Assembly (NCBI GenBank): GCA_013813715.1
Contig: JACCRF010000097.1
Coordinates: 57,594 to 121,593, forward strand
Length of the DNA stretch: 64,000 nucleotides
Source: Gemmatimonadaceae bacterium
GTDB taxonomy: Bacteria > Gemmatimonadota > Gemmatimonadetes > Gemmatimonadales > Gemmatimonadaceae
Direction: 5' to 3'
The position numbers were made by a program, and so were the translations under genes. Of the stretch, positions 46,235 to 55,466 are shown in pieces (position 1 is the stretch's first letter; the number at the start of each line of letters is the position of its first letter). Below the pieces are notes generated by a model, which worked only from the letters and a program-made list of their open reading frames with translations, was not told where the DNA came from and searched no databases.

Positions 46235-48311
46235 CCAGCACTTCTTTCACCCTGCGTGTGAGGTCTTCAGGCGTGAATGGCTTTCCGATAAAAGAGATAC
46301 CGCTATCCGCGTCAGTTTTCCCACGGACCGAGCCCTCGGTGTAACCCGACATGAAGAGCAGCTTCATGTCCTTACGCTCGGGACGAAGGCGCGCCGCGAG
46401 CTCACGGCCGGTCATCTCCGGCATCATCATGTCGGTAAGTAGCAGATGGATTTTACCGCTGTAGTGCTCGTTGACGCTGAGTGCTTCCGGCCCATTCCGC
46501 GCGACGAGGACGGTATAGCCGTAACGCGTGAGAGTGCGGTGGGCGATGCCGCGAATTGCTTCGGTGTCTTCCACCAGCAGAATGGTCTCCGTTCCGCGCA
46601 GCTGGCTCTCTGTCGGCGCGACCGGAACGCGGTCAGGTGCCGCGCTGACGGCGGGAAAATAAATCTTGAATGAAGAGCCCTTGCCCTTCTCGCTGAAGAC
46701 TTCGATGGAGCCCCCGCTCTGCTTGATAATTCCGTAAACTGTGGCAAGGCCGAGTCCTGTTCCTTTGCCTGCTTCTTTCGTCGTGAAGAAAGGCTCGAAG
46801 ATGTGCGCCTTGGTACCCTCATCCATTCCCTCGCCGGTGTCGCTCACCGCCAACATTGCGTATCTGCCAGGAGTAACCCAGGGATGCGCGGCGGTGTACT
46901 CCGCCGTAAGCTCCGCTGTTGCTGTCTCGATCGTCAGGGTGCCGCCGCGCTTCATCGCATCGCGGGCATTGATGCAAAGATTCATCACCACCTGTTCGAG
47001 CTGGCCCGGATCCGCCTGCACCATAGCGGTGTCCGGTGCGAGACGCGTGACGATCGCGACGTCGACACCGATGAGGGTTTGAAGCAGCTTCTCGATACCG
47101 GCGACGACTTCATTCAGATCGAGCACACGCGGCTGGAGAATCTGATTTCTGCTGAAGGCGAGGAGCTGCCGGGTCAGTTTCGTCGCGAGGGCGCTCGCCT
47201 TTCGGATTTCGTTGAGATCGTCGCGGCGCTGATCGCCTTCCGGCATCTCGTCGAGCGCGAACTGACTGTGCCAGTCGATGACGGTGAGCAGGTTGCTGAA
47301 GTCGTGCGCAACGCTCCCGGCGAGACGCCCGATGGCTTCCATTTTCTGAGCCTGCCGGAGCTTCAATTCGCTGTCATGAAGCGCAGTCTGTTGTTCCTTC
47401 ATTTGACTGACGTCTCTGCCGATGAGCAGCACGCCGGTGATGCGTCCGTCTTCCCTGATCGGATTGCAGGTGCAAAAGAGCCAGCCGGATTCTCCCGCCG
47501 CCGAGAGGTAGCGGAGCTCGAATTGTCTGCTCTCTCCCGTCAGCGCAGCGCCGTGATGCTCATCCGCGATATGCTTATCGCCCGCGACGAGAAACGCGCT
47601 CAACGGCTGGCCTATGAGCTCTTCGCGTGAGCGACCCGTCTGCGCCACGGCGGACGTGTTGGCGGAGACGATTTTTCCTTGCGTGTCGGTGCTCACGATC
47701 ATGTCCGGCGCAGTCTGAAGAAGAAGCCGGTGGCGCTCCTGAGCACGTCGCATGATGCGCACGAAGGTGTCCTGCACCGCGGCCGACGCCACGAGAGGAA
47801 TGAGTCCGAGCACGAGCACGACGACGGCGAGGCGATTGTTGCCGTTCAGCGGCGGCACTCCAAGGAATTCCGTCGGCCGCACCCAGCCGCCGGCTTGAGC
47901 CGCGATCAGCGCGACGAAAGAGAAAATCGCGTAGCCGGCGACGAGTCCGGCTCGTTTCCGCGGAACGGATGCGAATGCGAACGTGACGATGAAGCTGTGC
48001 ACCGCTGCCCCAAGCCACCACGCCCCTCCAATGAGCGTATACATCAGCGTGAGGAAAGTGATGTCGGCGACGAAGGCAACAACCTGAATCCGGTCGGCGG
48101 CTTCGCCCGATCGCGCGCCACTAAGGAAAAAGTGGAAAAGCAGAACCGCGCCGATCCAGAACGCGAAGAGTGCAAACGCCAGCTTCGAGACAGGGAAAGT
48201 CGGCCCGGTGAGCGCAGACGTCGCCAAGGTGAACGCGACGAGCAGAGCCAAACGCCGGTTGTTGGTCGTAGTCGCGCGCGCAACAGCGAGGGATCTGTAG
48301 ACCTGAGGCAT
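46227..48311 (-). CDS. Hybrid sensor histidine kinase (membrane-PAS-HisKA-HATPase-REC)
   Basis: 694 residues. About six membrane helices (22-180), a PAS domain (about 195-305), HisKA with phospho-acceptor His 336 in GSVAHDFSNLL, and HATPase_c (about 430-555; NLCINARDA, GKGTGLGLATVYGI). A C-terminal receiver domain has phospho-acceptor Asp 627 in LLLTDMMMPEMTG and Lys in GKPFTPEDL. No separate response regulator is adjacent, so output must be elsewhere. The integral-membrane sensor suggests an envelope or lipid-soluble signal. Confidence 0.92.
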   Translation of the reverse strand: MPQVYRSLAVARATTTNNRRLALLVAFTLATSALTGPTFPVSKLAFALFAFWIGAVLLFHFFLSGARSGEAADRIQVVAFVADITFLTLMYTLIGGAWWLGAAVHSFIVTFAFASVPRKRAGLVAGYAIFSFVALIAAQAGGWVRPTEFLGVPPLNGNNRLAVVVLVLGLIPLVASAAVQDTFVRIMRRAQERHRLLLQTAPDMIVSTDTQGKIVSANTSAVAQTGRSREELIGQPLSAFLVAGDKHIADEHHGAALTGESRQFELRYLSAAGESGWLFCTCNPIREDGRITGVLLIGRDVSQMKEQQTALHDSELKLRQAQKMEAIGRLAGSVAHDFSNLLTVIDWHSQFALDEMPEGDQRRDDLNEIRKASALATKLTRQLLAFSRNQILQPRVLDLNEVVAGIEKLLQTLIGVDVAIVTRLAPDTAMVQADPGQLEQVVMNLCINARDAMKRGGTLTIETATAELTAEYTAAHPWVTPGRYAMLAVSDTGEGMDEGTKAHIFEPFFTTKEAGKGTGLGLATVYGIIKQSGGSIEVFSEKGKGSSFKIYFPAVSAAPDRVPVAPTESQLRGTETILLVEDTEAIRGIAHRTLTRYGYTVLVARNGPEALSVNEHYSGKIHLLLTDMMMPEMTGRELAARLRPERKDMKLLFMSGYTEGSVRGKTDADSGISFIGKPFTPEDLTRRVKEVLVS

Positions 48312-48444
48312 CCGTTTGGCTGAGATGTTTTTGCCCCGGCCCTGAACAACCGCGGAGCGCGCCTATTTTACAACCTTTCCGGCCTTAGATAAATAGCCGC
48401 AGCCTACATCCTCGGGTATTATTCCGATCTCCTCAAAGCGTACT

Positions 48445-49617
48445 ATGCCGACCGAAAATTTGCCCTCGCCGTTAACGCTTCTCAGCGAAGAAGAGCTCAT
48501 GTTCCGCGACGCTGTCGCCGGTTTCGCCGACGAGGAAGTGCGTCCGCGTGTCGCCGCGATGGAAGCAGCCGCTAAAATCGACGCGGATCTCCTTCCCAAG
48601 TACTTCGACCTCGGTTTGATGGGAATCGAAGTGGCAGAAGAGTACGGTGGCGCCGCAGGAACGCTTTTCATGGTCACGCTCGCCGTCGAGGAGATCAGCA
48701 AGGTGGACGCTGCCTCCGCTATTGTGTGCGACGTGCAGAACACGCTCGTCAACTATCCGATCTCGCGGTACGGGAGCGACGCGCAGAAATCGAAGTATCT
48801 GTCGCTGCTCACATCCAAGATTGTCGGAGCGTACGCGCTTTCGGAATCCGGCTCGGGCTCCGACGCCTTCGGACTCGCAACACGCGCTGAAAAGCGCGGT
48901 GACCGTTGGTTTCTCAACGGACAGAAGCTCTGGATCACCAACGGCGCGGAAGCGGGCATTTTCATCGTCTTCGCGAACGTCGATCCGTCTGCGGGCTACA
49001 AAGGAATTACCGCCTTCATCGTTGAAAAGGAGTTCGCTGGATTCAGGGTCGGCAAAAAAGAAGACAAGCTCGGCATTCGCGCCTCGAGCACCACGGAGCT
49101 CCTTCTCGACAATTGCGAGGTGCCGGACGAAAACGTGCTGGGCCCCGTCGGGCAGGGCTACAAGATCGCCATCAACACGCTGAACGAAGGGCGCATTGGC
49201 ATCGGCGCGCAGATGATCGGCGTCGCGCAGGGAGCGCTCACCGCGGCGATCTCCTATCTCGCGGAGAGGAAGCAGTTCGGCAAATCGCTGTCACAGTTTC
49301 AGGGAATTCAATTCCAGGTCGCGCAGGCCGCTACCGAGCTCGAGGCGGCGCGGCTCATGGTGTACAACGCCGCGCGACTGAAAGACGCGGGACAGGACAT
49401 CGCGCGCGAGGGCGCAATGGCAAAACTCTTTTCGTCTCAGGTTTGCGAGCGCGTCACTTCGCTCTGCGTAGAGCTCTTCGGCGGTTACGGGTACACGAAG
49501 GATTATCCGGCCGAAAAGTTCTACCGGGACGCGAAGATCGGCACCATCTATGAGGGCACTTCCAACATGCAGCTACAAACCATCGCGAAAGCGGTGCTGA
49601 AACAGGAGCCGTCGTGA
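48445..49617 (+). CDS. Acyl-CoA dehydrogenase
   Basis: 390 residues, normal length. FAD/acyl-CoA dehydrogenase signature AYALSESGSGSDAFGLATRA, FLNGQKLWITNGAEAGIFIV, and C-terminal GGYGYTKDYPAEKFYRDAKIGTIYEGTSN; Glu 370 in IYEGTS is the catalytic base of short-chain-type enzymes. It performs the first step of fatty acid or branched acyl-CoA beta-oxidation. The following M24 gene overlaps its stop as GTGA. Chain-length preference cannot be read. Confidence 0.94.
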   Translation: MPTENLPSPLTLLSEEELMFRDAVAGFADEEVRPRVAAMEAAAKIDADLLPKYFDLGLMGIEVAEEYGGAAGTLFMVTLAVEEISKVDAASAIVCDVQNTLVNYPISRYGSDAQKSKYLSLLTSKIVGAYALSESGSGSDAFGLATRAEKRGDRWFLNGQKLWITNGAEAGIFIVFANVDPSAGYKGITAFIVEKEFAGFRVGKKEDKLGIRASSTTELLLDNCEVPDENVLGPVGQGYKIAINTLNEGRIGIGAQMIGVAQGALTAAISYLAERKQFGKSLSQFQGIQFQVAQAATELEAARLMVYNAARLKDAGQDIAREGAMAKLFSSQVCERVTSLCVELFGGYGYTKDYPAEKFYRDAKIGTIYEGTSNMQLQTIAKAVLKQEPS

Positions 49618-51143
49618 AGAGGATCGTTTTCGCGCTCGCGTTTTTCGCAGCTGCCGGGATTCCGACCAGCGCCGGAGCGCAGATCAACCAGCCGGAATAT
49701 CAGGCCCGGCGTGCGAAGCTGGCGGCAAAGCTCGATTCCGTCAGTGGCGGAGCCGACTGGGTGCTGCTTGTCACCGGCGCCGAAGAGCCCGAGCAAGACT
49801 ACCTCACCTTCAACCAGCGGCCTCGCTTCGAGTACCTCACCGGATTTCACGAGCCGACATCGGACCTCGTTCTCTCACGCCGCGACGGCTCGGTGACGCA
49901 GATGCTTTTCGTGAGACCGCGCGACTTCTCTAGCAGGTCCTTCGCCGAGGTGTGGACGGGACCGCGCCTCGGACCGGAGGGAGTCTCGACAGCGATGGGT
50001 CTTTCCGGCCGGTCGCAAAGTGAGCTGCTGCCAGTACTGGACACGCTTCTCAGGAAAGGCACATCCCTTTTCTTCATCGGCGAACGATCGGGAAATGACA
50101 GCGCCCCCCAAACAGCCGACGACGTACTTCTCAAAGGGTTGGCACAGCACATTCCGCAGCTGAAAATCCTATCGGCGAACAGCAGGGTCGACGCACTTCG
50201 CCGCAGCAAGAGCGCCGCCGAGCTGGACTTAATTCGCAAGGCGGTCGCAATCACCGTCGATGCGCAGCGCGCGGCATTTCAGCTCGTCCGGCCCGGCTTG
50301 AACGAATTCGAAGTTCAGGCGCTCATCGAATACACCTTCAGAAAGAACGGCGCCGACCGGCCATCTTTCTCCAGCATCGTCGGATCGGGCCCGAACTCCA
50401 CACAGCTGCATTATCTCGACGACAATCGATTCATCCAGAACGGCGATGTAGTCGTCATGGACATCGGTGCGTCGTACCGCGGGTACTCGGCTGACGTTAC
50501 ACGCACAGTTCCCGCGAATGGAGTGTACAGCAAGGAACAGCGCGAGATCTACCAGGCGGTACGAGACGCGCAGGCTGCCGGCGAGCGTCAGGCGCTACTC
50601 GGCACCGACTCACGCCGGATGGGCGACTCGGCGACAAAATCGCTAAGCGCGTCGATGATGCGACTCGGATTAATCGAAGGTCCGGACTCGACGTATGACT
50701 GCACGGAATCGACGACGGGCGTGTGCTCGCAGTACAGGCTGTTCTACATGCACTCACTCGGCCATCCCATCGGACTTGAAGTGCACGACGTGGGACTTCC
50801 GGGCCGCGCGGGCGGATCGCTCGCACCGGGCGATGCGTTCACCATCGAACCAGGCATCTATGTACGCGCCAACACCGTCGACATCATCCCCGACACACCG
50901 CGCAACCGCCGCATCAAGGACCACATCCGCACGGCGGTGACAAAGTACGCGAACATCGGCGTGCGCATCGAAGACGACTACATCATGACGCCGACGGGCG
51001 TGGAGTGGATCTCGCGCGCACCTCGCGAGATGTCCGAGATCGAGGCAATGATGCGAGTTGCACCGAAAACGATAACCGGACGCGACTCGACTAAGGTCGA
51101 GTGGTACCGGTCAACAGCCCCGCGCGGATCGCACGCGCCTTAG
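49614..51143 (+). CDS. Secreted M24-family aminopeptidase P-like peptidase
   Basis: 509 residues, GTG start overlapping the acyl-CoA dehydrogenase stop. Signal peptide VFALAFFAAAGIPTSAGAQ. N-terminal aminopeptidase P domain (FNQRPRFEYLTGFHEPTSDL) and C-terminal pita-bread domain with metal ligands in VVMDIGASYRGYSADVTRT, HSLGHPIGLEVHD, FTIEPGIY and VRIEDDY. It removes N-terminal residues before proline. The last 53 bases overlap the convergent M61 gene. Confidence 0.92.
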   Translation: MKRIVFALAFFAAAGIPTSAGAQINQPEYQARRAKLAAKLDSVSGGADWVLLVTGAEEPEQDYLTFNQRPRFEYLTGFHEPTSDLVLSRRDGSVTQMLFVRPRDFSSRSFAEVWTGPRLGPEGVSTAMGLSGRSQSELLPVLDTLLRKGTSLFFIGERSGNDSAPQTADDVLLKGLAQHIPQLKILSANSRVDALRRSKSAAELDLIRKAVAITVDAQRAAFQLVRPGLNEFEVQALIEYTFRKNGADRPSFSSIVGSGPNSTQLHYLDDNRFIQNGDVVVMDIGASYRGYSADVTRTVPANGVYSKEQREIYQAVRDAQAAGERQALLGTDSRRMGDSATKSLSASMMRLGLIEGPDSTYDCTESTTGVCSQYRLFYMHSLGHPIGLEVHDVGLPGRAGGSLAPGDAFTIEPGIYVRANTVDIIPDTPRNRRIKDHIRTAVTKYANIGVRIEDDYIMTPTGVEWISRAPREMSEIEAMMRVAPKTITGRDSTKVEWYRSTAPRGSHAP

Positions 51144-52902
51144 GCGACGCCGCCTGATCTTCGACGATGCTCGCCTGAACCGTCGTCGTAAAATGTAGCT
51201 TGGCGGGAAGGTCGAGCTTCGTTCCGTCGCGCTTCACTTTGATCGTAATCGGCGCGCCTTCCGCCGAGCGTGAGTACTTGGGGCGGAACACCGCACCGAA
51301 ACCCGGATCGGCAACGGATACATCGCCGAGTGAAATGAGATAGTCGCCGGTCAGCACGCCCGCTTCGCCCGCCGAACTTCCCGGCGCGACCTCGATGACG
51401 CGCACCCCCTCAGAGTCCTGAATCGTTTGCACTCCGGCGCGCGGAGCGCGCACTGAATCCGCTGTCACCTTCAGGCCGGCAAGCGCGAATACCGCCGCAT
51501 AGGGCATCGCCTCCCGCCCTTCGACGTAGCTCCGGCGGAAAACGTCGAACGATTTTCCGCCGGCTGTCTTCGACACAATCGTCCACCAGTCGGCGTCCGT
51601 AAATCCCCGGTCGCGCTTGTACGTGTCGTTGTAGAGAGTGAGCATGACGTTGTCGAGCGAAGCGCGATTATCGGTCGCGTCGCGAACGATGATGTCGATG
51701 AGCATCCCCGCGAGCGATCCCTTCGAATAATAGAGATACTCGGTGCCGTCACGGACTTTTATCCACGCTGACAAAGACGCATCCTCGAGTGAGGTCGGCG
51801 GTGCGGCTGCGACCTCGCGCATTTTCACGCGCGTCATTTCGTAGAACTCGGCGGGTGTAACTGTTTTTCCGCGCACTTCCGCGAGATCGGCGTAGTAGTC
51901 GGTAATCCCCTCGCTTACCCAGAGAAGCTTCGTCGGCTGCTCGCGATCGTACCGGTAAGGCATCATGTCGAAAGGGCGAATCCGCTTCACGTTCCAAGCG
52001 TGAAAAATCTCGTGAGCATATAACGACGGCATCACCGAGCTTCCGGCGAGCGCCGGCGACACGATGTCTACGTGTGAGCTCTGGTGCTCGAGGCCGGCTC
52101 CAGACCCCGCCGGGTATGTGGAATCGGTTATCTGCATCACCGAGTAGTCGCGCCATGGTGCTTCGCCGAAAACGCTGACTTGCGGCGGGATGACCTGTTT
52201 CAATTGAGTCCAAACTTGAGCGCGCGTCGGGCCCGCGATACTTCCCGAGGGATACGACGCGAATCGAACCCACTTTCCCGATATCCGCGCGCTGTCCACG
52301 TCGAAGACGCCCACGAAGAAGGGCATGTCGACGAGATCGTGATAACTAGAGGAAGAGTAGGTGAGTGGAGCGGTTCGCTGCATTCCCGTCACGACCTTCC
52401 AGCCCGGTTCCGTCGAAAGCGTCACGGTCGAAGTGAAGTCGGCGCTCACCCCTTCGGGATAAAGGAAAAGGTTCGTCCCGTTGAAGAGGAGGAAATCGCG
52501 CTTGCTCCAGCTCGATCCATTATCGAGCGTGTCGGCCGTGTATTCGAAGGAAACGGTGATCCGCCCGGCGCCGGACGGATGGACGCGCCACGTATCCGGA
52601 TCCGCTTTTTCCCAGGCAAGGTCCTTCTCCGCCTGCCTCGCCGCAAACGACGAGATATTCCTCGCAAAGTTATGAATCTCGTATTCACCCGGTGTCCACG
52701 ATGGCAGTGAGAGCACCACCGGCGCCGGGCTGGAAACGTCAAACGACATCTCCGTAAGAATTACGCGGCTCGCCGACGTCTCCTTGTTGTATGTGACGCG
52801 GTAGGCGACGCCCGTTATGGGAGCGGATTGCGTCGGCGCCTGGGCCGAGGCGACGGATGCCACGGCGACCACCGCCGCGGAAAGGATCGAGGATTTTCTC
52901 AT
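51091..52902 (-). CDS. Secreted M61-family peptidase with PDZ domain
   Basis: 603 residues with a signal peptide (AVVAVASVASAQA). The N-terminal beta domain has LSLPSWTPGEYEIHNFARNI. The zinc site is HEIFH (297-301) with downstream Glu 331 in WVSEGITDYY. A PDZ domain lies at about 490-575 (GVRVIEVAPGSSAGEAGVLT, GDYLISLGDVSV). M61 glycyl aminopeptidases act on short peptides. Its 3' end overlaps the opposite-strand M24 gene by 53 bases. Confidence 0.92.
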   Translation of the reverse strand: MRKSSILSAAVVAVASVASAQAPTQSAPITGVAYRVTYNKETSASRVILTEMSFDVSSPAPVVLSLPSWTPGEYEIHNFARNISSFAARQAEKDLAWEKADPDTWRVHPSGAGRITVSFEYTADTLDNGSSWSKRDFLLFNGTNLFLYPEGVSADFTSTVTLSTEPGWKVVTGMQRTAPLTYSSSSYHDLVDMPFFVGVFDVDSARISGKWVRFASYPSGSIAGPTRAQVWTQLKQVIPPQVSVFGEAPWRDYSVMQITDSTYPAGSGAGLEHQSSHVDIVSPALAGSSVMPSLYAHEIFHAWNVKRIRPFDMMPYRYDREQPTKLLWVSEGITDYYADLAEVRGKTVTPAEFYEMTRVKMREVAAAPPTSLEDASLSAWIKVRDGTEYLYYSKGSLAGMLIDIIVRDATDNRASLDNVMLTLYNDTYKRDRGFTDADWWTIVSKTAGGKSFDVFRRSYVEGREAMPYAAVFALAGLKVTADSVRAPRAGVQTIQDSEGVRVIEVAPGSSAGEAGVLTGDYLISLGDVSVADPGFGAVFRPKYSRSAEGAPITIKVKRDGTKLDLPAKLHFTTTVQASIVEDQAASPKARAIRAGLLTGTTRP

Positions 52903-52990
52903 GGCAGGATTCTACTGAAAAAAGTGAGCCTGCGGATGCTATATTCGACACCTCGGACGGCGCACCGGCTCACCTTTCGATCACCCGCTG

Positions 52991-54091
52991 ATGGCAACCG
53001 CAAAGAAATCGGCCCGAATCAAGAGCTTGTCGGCGGAATCGCTGACCTTTCTAAAGAGTCTTCTCGACACGCCCGGCCCGTCCGGCTTCGAGAGCGCGCC
53101 GGCAAAGCTTTGGCGAAAGTACGCGTCCACGTTCGCCAGCGTTACCGCGGATGTGCACGGCAACAGCATGGCGGAAGTGAATGCAAGCGGGCGTCCGACA
53201 ATCATGCTCGCAGGCCATATCGACGAGATCGGCGTCATCGTCACCTTCGTTGATGACGAGGGTTACGGGTACATCCAGCCGATTGGAGGCTGGGACCCGC
53301 AGGTACTCATCGGCCAGCGCCTCCGCTTCATGGGACGCGACGGCGACGTTTTTGGGGTGGTCGGAAAGAAGCCGATCCATCTCATTCGATCCGAAGAGCG
53401 CGAAAAGGCGGCAAAGTTCACCGACCTCTGGGTGGATTTCGGCGTTCGGAACAGGAAAGAAGCGGAGAAAATGATCTCGGTGGGGGATCCGGGGGTGATA
53501 GACTCGCGCACAATCGAATTTCCTAACGGCCGCCTTGTCTCGCGATCCATCGACGACCGTATCGGCGCCTACGTCGTTCTCGAAGCGGCCCGCCGCTACG
53601 CCGAAAAACCCGGTGCCGCGCGTGTCGTGGCTGTCGCGACGACGCAGGAAGAAATCGCCGCCCACGGCGGAGGCGCCGGTGTGTGCGCCACGTGCATCGG
53701 CCCACAAATGGCGATCGTCGTTGACGTCACTTTCGCCATCGATCATCCCGGCCTAGAAAAGAAAGAGCACGGTGAAGCCAAGATCGACGGAGGCCCGGTG
53801 CTCACCCGCGGCTCGATCATCTCACCAGTTGTCTTCAATCTTCTTCGCGACACAGCTGAAGCGAATTCAATTCCCTTCTCTCTTCAAGCAGCGGGCCGCG
53901 ACACCGGTACCGACGCGGACGCGATCCACATCGCGCGAGAGGGGGTTCCAACCGGGCTCGTTTCCGTTCCAAACCGGTACATGCATTCGCCGAACGAGCT
54001 CATCAGTCTCGAAGATCTGAATCGCACTGCCGAGCTCATCGCGCAGACGTGCCGGAAGGTGACGGCGAAAACGGACTTCACAGCGCGCTGA
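52991..54091 (+). CDS. M42-family aminopeptidase
   Basis: 366 residues, cytoplasmic. M42 (FrvX-like) metal ligands are all visible: MLAGHIDEIG, SRSIDDRIGAYV, ATTQEEIAAHGG, AIVVDVTFAID and YMHSPNEL. These form large dodecameric aminopeptidases that trim peptides. Its TGA overlaps the ATG of the next gene (TGATG), linking it to an alpha/beta hydrolase that is also likely a peptidase. Confidence 0.92.
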   Translation: MATAKKSARIKSLSAESLTFLKSLLDTPGPSGFESAPAKLWRKYASTFASVTADVHGNSMAEVNASGRPTIMLAGHIDEIGVIVTFVDDEGYGYIQPIGGWDPQVLIGQRLRFMGRDGDVFGVVGKKPIHLIRSEEREKAAKFTDLWVDFGVRNRKEAEKMISVGDPGVIDSRTIEFPNGRLVSRSIDDRIGAYVVLEAARRYAEKPGAARVVAVATTQEEIAAHGGGAGVCATCIGPQMAIVVDVTFAIDHPGLEKKEHGEAKIDGGPVLTRGSIISPVVFNLLRDTAEANSIPFSLQAAGRDTGTDADAIHIAREGVPTGLVSVPNRYMHSPNELISLEDLNRTAELIAQTCRKVTAKTDFTAR

Positions 54092-54969
54092 TGCCGCAGC
54101 CAATCCCTCCGCCGCGTGAGGAGGGATACACCAGCACCACCGCTGTTCCGCTCTACTGGGCGGCGTACGGTAACAAGGGAGCGCCTCGGCTTCTCGTTCT
54201 TCACGGTGGTCCCGGCGCCGAGCACTGTTACCTGCTGCCACAGCTCCTGCACCTCGGAGCGGAGTACGATCTGCTTTTCTACGATCAGCGAGGCGGTGGA
54301 AAATCGAACACCGGTGCGACCGATCCGATTTCGTGGCAGACCCAGGTAGAGGACCTCTCAGCGGTAGTTCGCGAATTTTCGCTGGAGCGGCCGTCCATCG
54401 TCGCGTACTCGTTCGGCGCGCTCATCACGCTCAAGTACCTCACCGAATCGTACTCGCACCCTGGGATGGCGAAGCCTAAGCGGCTGGTGTTGCTCGACCC
54501 CGCGCCGTTGACGCGCGAGTATCGGAAAGTCTTCGAGGATGAGTTTTCCCGGCGGAACCGGGCGCCCGAAATTCTGCGCATGCGTGAGGAGCTCAACGCT
54601 TCAGGCCTTCGTGAGAACGATCCCGCGGCTTACCGCCAGCGCGCGTTCGAGCTTGGCGTCGCGGGTTACTTCGCCGATCCGCGCCGAGCCAACGATCTGA
54701 CGCCGTTCCGAGTGGTGGGACGCGTACAGCAATCCGTTTGGGAGAGTCTCGGCGACTTCGACATCATTTCCGCACTGAAGAAGGCGGATTTCCCGGTTCT
54801 CATCGTTCACGGAAGTGACGATCCCATCCCCGTGGCGTCATCTACTCAAGCAGCGGAACGACTGCGCGCGCAGCTCGTGGTTCTGGACGACTGCGGACAT
54901 GTGCCGTACGTTGAGCAGCCGATCAAGCTCTTCACCGCCGTCGACGCTTTTCTCGCGGAGACGGAATAG
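54091..54969 (+). CDS. Alpha/beta hydrolase, proline iminopeptidase-like
   Basis: 292 residues from ATG 54091, which forms TGATG with the M42 stop. HGGPGAEHCYLLPQL provides the oxyanion HGGPG motif of S33 peptidases. YDQRGGGKSNTG follows, then nucleophile VAYSFGALITL (Ser), Asp in VHGSDDPIP and His in DDCGHVPY. Likely a proline iminopeptidase or related esterase. Coupling with M42 suggests a peptide-degradation unit. Confidence 0.88.
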   Translation: MPQPIPPPREEGYTSTTAVPLYWAAYGNKGAPRLLVLHGGPGAEHCYLLPQLLHLGAEYDLLFYDQRGGGKSNTGATDPISWQTQVEDLSAVVREFSLERPSIVAYSFGALITLKYLTESYSHPGMAKPKRLVLLDPAPLTREYRKVFEDEFSRRNRAPEILRMREELNASGLRENDPAAYRQRAFELGVAGYFADPRRANDLTPFRVVGRVQQSVWESLGDFDIISALKKADFPVLIVHGSDDPIPVASSTQAAERLRAQLVVLDDCGHVPYVEQPIKLFTAVDAFLAETE

Positions 54970-54992
54970 GTCGGAACCACGAGCGGGTGTAA

Positions 54993-55445
54993 ATGGCAGA
55001 TTTCGGAGTCATTCAGCATTCAATTGGAACGGTCGAGGTGGATGAGAAGACGTACAACGTCTCACTCCGCCTCGCATACGACGGCATCGAGTATATCGGC
55101 CGGCTCTGGTTCGCTGACGCCTCTACCGACACGATCGGCATCCCCGATCACGGCGCCATTCCTGGACGGAGCGTGGAAGAAGCGCTCGAGCACGCGCGCC
55201 GCTTCACCGCGGATGATCTGAAGCGCCGCTGCCATCGCGCGCTCGCCGAAAAACGCCGTTACATCAGACTCCGCCGAGCCACTGAAGACATTCTCGTCAA
55301 CATCAAATACATGAACCGTGTCGGGGTCAACATGCGAGGCGGTATGCTCGACGCCGAGGGTGCGAGCCAGGAGCTCGACCTGATCAGGCGGCAGATCGAA
55401 GAGATCGTGAAGACGCTTCCCTCTCACGCCGGAATCGAAGGCTAG
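54993..55445 (+). CDS. Conserved hypothetical protein
   Basis: 150 residues, soluble. The first part is strand-rich (MADFGVIQHSIGTVEVDEKT, RLAYDGIEYIGRLWFADAS), the second helical (RSVEEALEHARRFTADDLKR; ASQELDLIRRQIEEIVKTLP). No named family recognised. It lies between the alpha/beta hydrolase and PolX, 23 bases after the first and 21 before the second, so it is part of the long co-directional run. Confidence 0.65.
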   Translation: MADFGVIQHSIGTVEVDEKTYNVSLRLAYDGIEYIGRLWFADASTDTIGIPDHGAIPGRSVEEALEHARRFTADDLKRRCHRALAEKRRYIRLRRATEDILVNIKYMNRVGVNMRGGMLDAEGASQELDLIRRQIEEIVKTLPSHAGIEG

Positions 55446-55466
55446 AAGACCCTTCTATATTGCGGG

